Source: JASJBU01 sp965372385
GTDB lineage: Bacteria; Pseudomonadota; Gammaproteobacteria; Chromatiales; Chromatiaceae
Reading direction: 5' to 3'
DNA length: 6,500 nucleotides
NCBI GenBank assembly: GCA_965372385.1
Contig: CBDVCD010000200.1
Span: forward strand, 1 to 6,500
Shown one piece after another: positions 1 to 6,304 of this stretch. The position numbers were made by a program, and so were the translations under genes. Below the pieces are notes generated by a model. It did no database searches and was not told where the DNA came from. It saw nothing but the letters and a program-made list of their open reading frames with translations. How positions within the stretch are numbered: position 1 is the first letter of the stretch; every line of letters starts with the position of its first letter.

Positions 1-68
1 CTCACCCAAATATGAACGTGATCTTCGGACAAATCATTTTTTCCGCGGCCCTTAGGTAGCTTTTTCAT
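1..68 (-). CDS. Start of an unidentified gene downstream of the pump (truncated by window edge)
   Basis: A reading frame opens with ATG at 68-66 and stays open to the window edge, giving 22 complete codons. It begins MKKLPKGRGKND and continues to DHVHIWV. The N-terminus is basic and hydrophilic, with no signal peptide or membrane segment in the visible part. I do not recognise the family. It starts 24 bp after the TGA of the pump gene and in the same frame, so it is probably the next operon gene. No good Shine-Dalgarno sequence precedes the ATG; the nearest purine run is about 15 nt or more upstream. The true start could therefore lie further downstream, or the frame could be chance, since 22 open codons are weak evidence. 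The short spacing and lack of a terminator favour a real gene. Confidence 0.4.
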   Translation of the reverse strand, partial: MKKLPKGRGKNDLSEDHVHIWV

Positions 69-92
69 GCGAGTTACCGCGTTCTCTTTTGG

Positions 93-3000
93 TCAGCGGG
101 AAGCGTTAGACTGAATCCCTCTTGAAAACACCCTATAGAGGGCTGGCAGCACGAACAGGGTCAGCAGGGTGCTCGATGCCAGACCACCGACCACCACAGT
201 AGCCAGGGGTCGCTGTACCTCGGAACCGACACCGGTAGAAAGCAGCATGGGTATCAATCCTAAAGCCGCAATGGCGGCAGTCATCAGTACTGGACGCAAA
301 CGAGAGAGAGCGCCACGGAAGACCGCCTCGGAAATGGATAATCCGGCATCCGTATTCTGGTTGATGGCGTTGACCATCACCACACCATTGAGTACCGCCA
401 GCCCGAACAGGGCGATGAAGCCGATGGATCCGGGTACCGAGAGATACTGCCCCGTCCAGTACAGGGCGGCGATGCCACCGATCAAAGCCAGCGGCACGTT
501 GAGCATGATCAACAACGCCTGCCCAACGGAATGAAAGGCGAAATAGAGCAACAGGAAGATCAGCCCAAGGGAGAGCGGCACCACAATCATCAAGCGCTGT
601 TGCGCGCGTTCCTGATTTTCGAACTGACCACCGAAGACCACGGAGTAGCCCGGAGGTAGATCGATCTCCTCAGCAATGCGCTGGCGCAGTTCTGCCACCA
701 GCCCCCCCATATCACGTCCTTCCACATTGGACTGGATCACCACCCGGCGTTGTACATCATCGCGTCGGATCTGTGGGGGACCGGACTCAATAATCACCTC
801 AGCCACATCCCCCAGTTGGACCCAGGCACCACCGGGGGACTGTAATACCAGCTGTTTCAGTGCCACGATATCCTTACGCCAGGCCTTCGCCAGGCGCACC
901 GTGATGTCATAGCGCTCGTTCCCCTGAATGATCTGGCCGGCCTCGGTGCCGCCAATCCCGTCCGACACCAGATCCATCACCTGTGAAACAGGAATGCCAT
1001 AGCGGGCCAAGACATCCCGTCGGGGGCGTATTGTCAGCTGTGCCTCCCCTGCGATCTGTTCCATCTCCACATCGCGGGTACCCTTAACCTGGCGGGCCAA
1101 TGCTTCGATGGCCTTACCCTTTTCCGCCAGCATCTTCAGGTCCGGTCCGAACAGCTTGATAGCCAGCTGCGCCTTGACGCCGGAGAGCAGCTCATCCACC
1201 CGTGTCGCAATGGGTTGCGAAAAGGTGAAGAGCAGACCGGGATGCACGGACAGAGCCTCCTCGAACCGTTTCTGCAGGCCGAAACGGTCCTTGGCGCTGG
1301 TCCACTCACTGACCGGTTTCAGTCCCACATAGATTTCTACGTTGGAGACTGGCTCTGGGTCACCACCCAGCTCCGGCCGTCCCACCCGGCTGGAGGCATA
1401 GGTCACCTCCGGAAAGGTCATGAGACGTTTTTCGAGCTGTGCGGCGACGCTCAATGCCGTGTCTAGGCTGGCAGACGGGGCCAAAGTAACTCGGATGTTG
1501 ATCGTGCCTTCTTCCAGCTCCGGCACGAACTCTGTACCCAGCCGCGGCAGGAGCACCATGGCGGCTGCGAACATCGCCAGAGCAACCCACACCACCAGCC
1601 ATTTCACCTTTAGCGCGAACCGGAGTGCATGTCGGTAGAGCCACTCCAGAGGGAGGTACACCGGGCTGTTGCGATGTTTGACTGCACGATGAAAAGCATA
1701 AGTTGCGAGTGCTGGCATCACAACCAGCGCTACTGCGAGTGAGGTCAACATGGCCAGTACGATGGAGATGGCCATGGGCTGGAACAGCTTGCCCTCGACA
1801 CCTTCCAGCGTGAACAGGGGTGCGAAGACCACGATAATGATAATGACAGCATAAAATACAGGTCGGCCCACCTCGCGGGCAGCCTCTTGGATGCGCAGGG
1901 ATATGCCGTGCGGATCATGGGCTGCGTCATAGGGATCTGCATCACCCGGCGCCAGCCTCTCCTTCGCCGCTTCTTCATGGGTGGGATCGGGGTGGGAGAG
2001 GTGCTTGAAGATGTTCTCCATCATCACGACCGAGCCGTCCACCATCATGCCGATGGCGATAGCCAGGCCGCCCAGTGACATCAGATTGGCCGACAGCCCC
2101 CAATAACTCATGGCGGCCAGGGCCAGTCCCACGGAGAGAGGAACAGAGATCAATACCAACAGGGTGGCGCGGATGTTGAGTAGGAACAGCAGCAGCACCA
2201 CGGCGATCAGTACGAAGGCTTCTGTGAGTGCCCGGCTTACGGTGCTCACCGCCTGTTCCACCAGATCGGCTTGATCATAGAAGGCTTCGATGGTGACGCC
2301 ATCTGGCAGTGCCTGTTGGATGGCGGGTAGTCGTTCCTTGACTGCATCGATGGTCGCCTTGGTGTTGGCGCCCAGACGTTTGAGCACGATACCGGCTACG
2401 ACCTCACCCAGGGGTTCCGGATTACCTTCAGTATTGCGCCGCGTCATAGTCACTGCGCCTTGCCGGATTTCACCACCGAATGTCACTTGAGCGATGTCGC
2501 CCACCCGCACCACCACACCGTCATCTTCCTTGAGCGGGATATTGGCGATATCACGCAGGCCATCCTTACCGGCCCGTAACCAGCCCACACCGCGAATCAC
2601 CAGTTGTTCAGCTCCACGATCGAGATACCAGCCACCGGCGTTGCGGTTGTTGGCCTCGATGGCCTCGGCGACCTGGTCGATAGTGATGGCGTAGGCGAGT
2701 TGTTTGCCGGGATCAACTTGTACCTGGTACTGTCGTACCTCACCGCCGTAGGAGAGCACATCAGTGATGCCGTCCACCGGGAGGAGCAACAGTTTTACTA
2801 CCCAGTCATTGAGGCTGCGTAGGGCGATGGCATCGTACTTTTCAGGGTTGTCGGAACGCAGGATGTATTGATAGATCTGTCCCAGACCAGAGGTGTTCGG
2901 CCCCATCTCCGGCGTACCGACGCCATCTGGAATCTGCTCCCGGGCGTCCTGCAGCCGCTCAAAAACGAGCTGGCGGGCAAAGTAGATATTGGTGCCCTCA

Positions 3001-3293
3001 TTGAACACAACCGTGATCACAGACAGTCCGGTCTTGGAGATGGAACGGACCTCTTCCACATCGGGCAGGGCATACATTACCGCCTCGATGGGGTAAGTGA
3101 TGAGTTGTTCCACCTCCTCTGCGGCCAACCCTTGCGCTTCTGTGTTGATCTGCACCTGAACATTGGTGACGTCGGGAAAGGCATCCAGATTGAGCCGCGG
3201 TATCAGGGTGGCGGCCGCACCCAGTGCAGCCACTAAACCGAGCACCACCAGTAGGCGGTTGGCCACGGACCAGTCAATAAGTCGGTTGAGCAT
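93..3293 (-). CDS. czcA: CzcA-type heavy-metal efflux RND pump (inner membrane)
   Basis: This is a complete 1066-residue proton-driven HME-RND transporter, the usual family length, forming the inner-membrane trimer of a CBA efflux complex. TM1 is at about 13-32. The first periplasmic domain carries the family motif DAFPDVTNVQVQINT (37-51). TM2-TM6 lie at about 355-535, the second periplasmic domain at about 583-898, and the last helices at 900-1056. The TM4 proton-relay residues D419 and E426 match the CzcA pair (MVDG...EN). The first Asp of the CzcA DFG motif is replaced, giving A413-I414-G415 as in CusA. The CusA methionine triad is absent: by my alignment those positions are R601, N651 and E701. 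The TM4-TM5 loop (about 428-475) is long and rich in His and Asp. The ATG follows a strong Shine-Dalgarno and lies 9 bp after czcB. The family call is secure. The metal is uncertain: Zn/Cd/Co is the default from the Czc-like periplasmic residues. Confidence 0.93.
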   Translation of the reverse strand: MLNRLIDWSVANRLLVVLGLVAALGAAATLIPRLNLDAFPDVTNVQVQINTEAQGLAAEEVEQLITYPIEAVMYALPDVEEVRSISKTGLSVITVVFNEGTNIYFARQLVFERLQDAREQIPDGVGTPEMGPNTSGLGQIYQYILRSDNPEKYDAIALRSLNDWVVKLLLLPVDGITDVLSYGGEVRQYQVQVDPGKQLAYAITIDQVAEAIEANNRNAGGWYLDRGAEQLVIRGVGWLRAGKDGLRDIANIPLKEDDGVVVRVGDIAQVTFGGEIRQGAVTMTRRNTEGNPEPLGEVVAGIVLKRLGANTKATIDAVKERLPAIQQALPDGVTIEAFYDQADLVEQAVSTVSRALTEAFVLIAVVLLLFLLNIRATLLVLISVPLSVGLALAAMSYWGLSANLMSLGGLAIAIGMMVDGSVVMMENIFKHLSHPDPTHEEAAKERLAPGDADPYDAAHDPHGISLRIQEAAREVGRPVFYAVIIIIVVFAPLFTLEGVEGKLFQPMAISIVLAMLTSLAVALVVMPALATYAFHRAVKHRNSPVYLPLEWLYRHALRFALKVKWLVVWVALAMFAAAMVLLPRLGTEFVPELEEGTINIRVTLAPSASLDTALSVAAQLEKRLMTFPEVTYASSRVGRPELGGDPEPVSNVEIYVGLKPVSEWTSAKDRFGLQKRFEEALSVHPGLLFTFSQPIATRVDELLSGVKAQLAIKLFGPDLKMLAEKGKAIEALARQVKGTRDVEMEQIAGEAQLTIRPRRDVLARYGIPVSQVMDLVSDGIGGTEAGQIIQGNERYDITVRLAKAWRKDIVALKQLVLQSPGGAWVQLGDVAEVIIESGPPQIRRDDVQRRVVIQSNVEGRDMGGLVAELRQRIAEEIDLPPGYSVVFGGQFENQERAQQRLMIVVPLSLGLIFLLLYFAFHSVGQALLIMLNVPLALIGGIAALYWTGQYLSVPGSIGFIALFGLAVLNGVVMVNAINQNTDAGLSISEAVFRGALSRLRPVLMTAAIAALGLIPMLLSTGVGSEVQRPLATVVVGGLASSTLLTLFVLPALYRVFSRGIQSNASR

Positions 3294-3297
3294 GGTG

Positions 3298-3304
3298 ACC
3301 TCCT
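3298..3304 (-). promoter_or_regulatory. Ribosome binding site of czcA, overlapping the czcB stop codon
   Basis: On the minus strand the sequence AGGAGGT ends 4 nt before the czcA ATG, a near-perfect Shine-Dalgarno sequence. It overlaps the TAG stop of czcB (3305-3303). Ribosomes finishing czcB therefore end on the czcA initiation site, which suggests translational coupling. It also fixes the czcA start at 3293. Confidence 0.85.
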
Positions 3305-4490
3305 AATGGTTATGCACTTCGAAACCGGACTTGGCCAGTTCAGACTGCACAAAGAAGGCCCCCTGGGTGACTACGCGGGTACCGGGTACAAGCCCTTCGA
3401 TCACAGCCAGCCCCGGCAGTTGTCGGACCAGTTCCACCTCTTTTGGTTCGAACTCCCCCGGTTCCACCTCTACGAAAACCTGCCAATCTCCATCGGGACT
3501 GCGCAACACGGCTTCTTGCGGTAGGGTGAGGGCGGCCTCTCCTGATTCAGCGGTCTGGATCCTTGCCCTCACGAACTGACCGGGGTGCAATCGGTCTTCC
3601 GGATTGGAGATCTCCAGACGAATCGCCAGGGTGCGTGTTGTTTCATCCAGCGAGTGGTGTATCTGGATGACCTTACCGTCAATCCATGTTTTTGCTGCAA
3701 GCACGCGTGCAGGTGCGCCGATATTGAGGTGAGAAACGGATTCCGGTTTGATGCGGACTTCAACCCAGAGCCTGGATTCGTCGGTGAGTACAAACAATAG
3801 CTCACCGGGTTCCACCATCTGTCCGATAATGAAGCCGTCCTGAATCACAGTGCCGTCCTGGGTTGACAGCAGCGTGAAACGGCCATCAGCCCGACTGATA
3901 TTATTTTCGTTGATCAGCTGGTCAGTCTGTTTGGACGTCAAGCCATAGGCCAGCAGTTTGGCCTGGGCCTGTTGAAAGGCTACCTGAGCTTCCAGATAAC
4001 GCTTTTCAGAAACAACTTTCTTGCCTAATTTTTTAACTCTTTGCCACTCCTTGGCAGCGACCAATAGTTCTCCCTGTGCCTCAGACATCGAGACGCTGGA
4101 CAAGGTCACAAGGGGTTGTCCCTGAGAAACACGGTTTCCGAGGCGAGCGTGGCGCTTTACAATCTGGGCTTCGATACGCGGGGTAACCTGGCTGGAAGCG
4201 TAGGCGTTAAGCCGAATCTCACCAGGCGCATCGATCTCTGTGGGAACGGGTCGAGGAGTTAAGGTTTCCACTACAATTCCGGCAACGCGGCGCTGTTCAT
4301 TATTCAGGTGGACGCGGTTTTCCTCTTCATGGCCGTGTTCATCCTTTTGCTCCTCTTCATGCTCACCGCCGTGTTTTGCTTCAGCCAGTTCTTCAGCATG
4401 GTTATGCTCATGTTCTTCCGCGGCGATAAGCGGATTGATGTAGAGAAAGGCCAGGGCCAGGAGACACAGGCTCCAATTTCGAATATTCAT
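3303..4490 (-). CDS. czcB: CzcB-type periplasmic adaptor (membrane fusion protein) of the metal efflux complex
   Basis: This 395-residue HlyD/CusB-class adaptor links the inner-membrane pump to the outer-membrane channel in the periplasm. A signal peptide covers about residues 1-24 (hydrophobic core SLCLLALAFLYI, likely cut after PLIAA). The mature N-terminus (25-61) is strikingly His/Glu-rich, with H27, H29, H31, H40, H44, H52 and H54, as in CzcB proteins that bind divalent metal. A barrel-sandwich half follows (about 95-130). An alpha-hairpin with coiled-coil character spans about 133-195. The second lipoyl half is at about 200-235, then a beta-barrel (about 240-315) and a membrane-proximal domain to the end. 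The C-terminus closes with FEVHNH, adding two His. The gene starts 3 bp after czcC and is preceded by a good Shine-Dalgarno. It is followed directly by czcA, the standard C-B-A order. It has no CusB-like Met-rich N-terminus, which argues against a Cu/Ag adaptor. Confidence 0.92.
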   Translation of the reverse strand: MNIRNWSLCLLALAFLYINPLIAAEEHEHNHAEELAEAKHGGEHEEEQKDEHGHEEENRVHLNNEQRRVAGIVVETLTPRPVPTEIDAPGEIRLNAYASSQVTPRIEAQIVKRHARLGNRVSQGQPLVTLSSVSMSEAQGELLVAAKEWQRVKKLGKKVVSEKRYLEAQVAFQQAQAKLLAYGLTSKQTDQLINENNISRADGRFTLLSTQDGTVIQDGFIIGQMVEPGELLFVLTDESRLWVEVRIKPESVSHLNIGAPARVLAAKTWIDGKVIQIHHSLDETTRTLAIRLEISNPEDRLHPGQFVRARIQTAESGEAALTLPQEAVLRSPDGDWQVFVEVEPGEFEPKEVELVRQLPGLAVIEGLVPGTRVVTQGAFFVQSELAKSGFEVHNH

Positions 4491-4493
4491 GGT

Positions 4494-5801
4494 TTACTGC
4501 TCCTTTCCATCGTTAGGTTCGTAATCAGTACTTTCATGTACTACTGCTGTTGTCTCATTCAGCCATTTGTTCAAAGTGCCGGAAGCACTTAACCACTCGA
4601 TCCAGGCACCCCATAGATTTCCGTGGAGTTCAACCCCGGCAATCTGGGTATCCAGTGTCTGTTGAACCTGATAAAGGTAGTCCGTGGTATTGATTTCTCC
4701 GGCCTTCCACAGGGTTTCCAGCAACCCGATGTGCTTCCGCAGACTGACTCGACCCTCGGATATCCACAGAAACCAGGCGCGTGCAATCAATTGGTAACGC
4801 TCCTGCGCACCCTGCAGTCTGGCCAGTAGATTCCGGTATGTCTGCAGCGCTTGTTGCTCTACTTGCAGTGCTTCCGCCTGTGCGGCATCCACATTACTGC
4901 GAAAATTATTTCTGACTTGAAGCGGGATGGAGAAAGAGAGCGCTACCAGGTTTTCCTGGTCTTCGCGCCCTGCTGCCAACCCGAATGTGGGGTCCGCCTT
5001 GCGCTCCTGGTCAACAGCGTGAATTTGTTGCCGAGCCGCTCGAGCCATTTGGTGGGCAGCTTGAACCTGAGGATGATTCTGAGCGAGCGCCTCTTCATCC
5101 TTGGCGCGGGGAAGCGTAGCGGGTAATTGATCGGGAAACTTGATGCCGCCATCCAGTTTCTGGCCGCTGATGCTGAAGAAATCGCTTTTGGCCTGGATTA
5201 GTTCAGCACCGTTTCCGGCATGCTGCATGACGGCTTCTGCCAGTGACAGGCGTGCCAGTCCCAACTCCGCCTGTGAGATGTCCCCGGCGGCATGACGTTG
5301 CTTAGCGAGTTTAGCAAAGCGGTCCAGTATCTCGGTGCGGCGCTTGGAAAGTGTGGTGATCTCGTGGTGAACGGCAATTCTGCCGATTGCATCGAGAAGC
5401 TCGGTTGCCTTCGTCAGACGCAGGGCTGCAACGCCTGACCGGGCTGAAGTCAGTTCCGCCTGTGCCGCATGTTCAAATGCGCTCTGTTTGTCGTGCCAGT
5501 CAATGGTCTGGCGGATGCCGAGGGTGTAAGTGCTGATGTCAGTGCGCTCAGCCTCTAATTCAAGTTCCGGATTGTTTAACGGTAGAGCGGCACCGATAAG
5601 CCGTGCCTGAGCTGCATCTACGGCAGCTTGAGCCGCCTGTATTTCCGGGTTTGTTTCAAGTGCGCGGTTGACGATGGCAGCCAGTTGTTGAACATCCTTG
5701 TCTGGGGACGATTTTGCCTTGGAAAGCGCCAGTGGCGTCCAGGCAGTAAGCGTTAAAATAGAGGCGAACAGGCCTGCACGCATGCAGATAGAAAACGGCA
5801 T
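4494..5801 (-). CDS. czcC: CzcC-type outer-membrane efflux channel protein (TolC/OEP family)
   Basis: This 435-residue protein should form the trimeric outer-membrane channel through which the CBA complex discharges metal. A signal peptide covers about residues 1-29 (core LFASILTLTAW). There is no lipobox cysteine, so it is probably not a lipoprotein. Two tandem OEP repeats follow, at about 37-215 and 235-415. Each is rich in long amphipathic Ala/Gln/Glu helices; examples are NPEIQAAQAAVDAAQARL near 51 and the paralogous HPQVQAAHQMARAARQQI near 243. This internal duplication is typical of the family, and the length is normal. The ATG at 5801 has only a weak GGA about 11 nt upstream. A second Met at codon 7 (5783) would still leave a signal peptide, so the start is not settled. 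It is first of the tight czcCBA block, 102 bp after the small CzcI-like gene. Confidence 0.9.
   Translation of the reverse strand: MPFSICMRAGLFASILTLTAWTPLALSKAKSSPDKDVQQLAAIVNRALETNPEIQAAQAAVDAAQARLIGAALPLNNPELELEAERTDISTYTLGIRQTIDWHDKQSAFEHAAQAELTSARSGVAALRLTKATELLDAIGRIAVHHEITTLSKRRTEILDRFAKLAKQRHAAGDISQAELGLARLSLAEAVMQHAGNGAELIQAKSDFFSISGQKLDGGIKFPDQLPATLPRAKDEEALAQNHPQVQAAHQMARAARQQIHAVDQERKADPTFGLAAGREDQENLVALSFSIPLQVRNNFRSNVDAAQAEALQVEQQALQTYRNLLARLQGAQERYQLIARAWFLWISEGRVSLRKHIGLLETLWKAGEINTTDYLYQVQQTLDTQIAGVELHGNLWGAWIEWLSASGTLNKWLNETTAVVHESTDYEPNDGKEQ
4500..4506 (-). promoter_or_regulatory. Ribosome binding site of czcB, inside the end of czcC
   Basis: The minus strand reads AAAGGAG, ending 9 nt before the czcB ATG (4490). 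It lies within the last codons of czcC (Lys-Glu-Gln-stop). The spacing supports the chosen czcB start and suggests that translation of the two genes is coupled. Confidence 0.75.
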
Positions 5802-5903
5802 AATCTGAGTTCCGTTGAATCGTTAATAAACGAGAGCCTGCGATGGAAGCTAGCCTGGTAAACAGCAGACTGGCTCATAGGCAGGCGCCAGGTGAGGCGG
5901 AAA

Positions 5904-6218
5904 TCAGGCAGCGATTGGAGGACGGAGAGGTAAGGGAGGGGAGAAGGAGATTAACGAAACAGAATATGGAATCAGTAAAATGCTGCGATCAGCGGCCAAG
6001 TTGAAAGTTTCGGCGCTGTTTAACCCAAGTAAATGTATGACCCCGTGGCAGCAGTGGTCGCAGCCGCTAGCATCGTCCGTATCGCCTGGATTAGTCGCGT
6101 GATCGCCAATAGCGTGAGTTTGATCCGTCGCCAGTTCGTTATGCACATCCGCAACCACCGCCATCCCGTAACCGAGAATGGACACGACAAGCCATGTGAT
6201 TAATAAACGACGAAGCAT
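5904..6218 (-). CDS. Small exported Cys/His-rich protein, CzcI-like, leading the efflux operon
   Basis: This 104-residue protein has an N-terminal signal peptide or membrane anchor (MLRRLLITWLVVSILGYGMA, likely cut near residue 23). An acidic, His-containing stretch (24-50; H26, H35, H40) follows. Next is a compact cluster at 53-62 with C53, H55, C56, C57, H58 and H62. A hydrophobic segment (about 79-92) precedes a Pro-rich tail, SPPLPLRPPIAA. Small exported His/Cys proteins with a similar closing Pro-rich tail are found ahead of czcCBA operons and are called CzcI or DUF2946-like; I place it there by layout and composition, not by a search. The cluster could bind metal in the periplasm, for sensing, buffering or delivery, but that is inference. 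It is 102 bp upstream of czcC on the same strand, with no convincing terminator between. The ATG has no clear Shine-Dalgarno, yet the signal peptide supports it over Met19, which would destroy the signal peptide. Confidence 0.7.
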   Translation of the reverse strand: MLRRLLITWLVVSILGYGMAVVADVHNELATDQTHAIGDHATNPGDTDDASGCDHCCHGVIHLLGLNSAETFNLAADRSILLIPYSVSLISFSPPLPLRPPIAA

Positions 6219-6237
6219 CGGTAAATTATGAGGAATG

Positions 6238-6267
6238 AATCTACGCGAGCAATCTATAGTGCGCGAG
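6238..6267 (-). repeat. Imperfect direct repeat over the -10 region and early leader
   Basis: Read on the minus strand, CTCGCG followed by TAGATT occurs twice. In the upstream copy the halves are separated by 5 bp (6267-6251); in the downstream copy they are adjacent (6249-6238). The CTCGCG elements start 18 bp apart. The repeat covers the candidate -10 box and the presumed transcription start, where an operator could sit. It is short and imperfect, so chance is possible. Confidence 0.35.
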
Positions 6268-6279
6268 TCTGTTAGTCAA
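6251..6279 (-). promoter_or_regulatory. Candidate sigma70-type promoter for the czcI-like/czcCBA operon
   Basis: On the minus strand a -35 box TTGACT (6279-6274, five of six consensus matches) is followed after 17 bp by TAGATT (6256-6251, four of six). An overlapping alternative, TATAGA (6258-6253), has a 15-bp spacer. Transcription would start roughly 30 nt before the ATG of the CzcI-like gene. The spacing is that of an ordinary promoter. MerR-family regulators usually act on promoters with 19-20 bp spacers and a dyad between the boxes, and neither is seen here. Confidence 0.5.
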
Positions 6280-6280
6280 C

Positions 6281-6301
6281 CTGAAAACCGGAAGGTTCCA
6301 G
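6281..6301 (-). other. Small hairpin between the MerR-family gene and the operon promoter
   Basis: The 21-nt minus-strand sequence CTGGAACC-TTCC-GGTTTTCAG can fold with a 4-nt loop. Its stem is CUG/CAG and AACC/GGUU, plus one G-U pair and a bulged U. It begins 3 nt after the regulator's stop codon and ends just before the -35 box. No run of T follows, so at best it is a weak terminator or a transcript 3' end stabiliser. Confidence 0.35.
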
Positions 6302-6304
6302 CGA

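Noticed and set aside
1..68. Identification of the left-edge frame as a transposase because of its DHVHIWV stretch.
   Set aside because: DHVH-type strings occur in IS200-like proteins, but here the match is a few residues near the N-terminus with no other support.
169..534. A 121-codon open frame on the plus strand, and several others of 60-122 codons on both strands inside the efflux genes (for example 2868-3236 plus).
   Set aside because: They lie wholly within the strongly supported czcCBA genes, have no recognisable domains, and show compositions expected of shadow frames in GC-rich coding sequence.
93..3293. Assignment of the pump as a CusA Cu/Ag exporter, based on the AIAIG motif in TM4.
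   Set aside because: The three methionines that bind Cu/Ag in CusA are not at the corresponding positions (R601, N651, E701), and the adaptor has a His/Glu tail with no Met-rich one.
5870..5891. A hairpin (CTGGC/GCCAG, 12-nt loop) shortly after the CzcI-like gene, as terminator or attenuator before czcC.
   Set aside because: The stem is only 5 bp, the loop is large and no T-run follows. This is not enough to claim separate transcription units.
6251..6279. A MerR-type promoter with a long spacer and a dyad between -35 and -10.
   Set aside because: From TTGACT, a 19 or 20 bp spacer gives no -10-like hexamer, and no convincing dyad links the boxes. Only the 17 bp (or 15 bp) reading gives plausible boxes.
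6281..6301. An intrinsic terminator after the MerR-family gene.
   Set aside because: The hairpin is short and bulged and is not followed by a T-run on the minus strand, so it is recorded only as a small hairpin.
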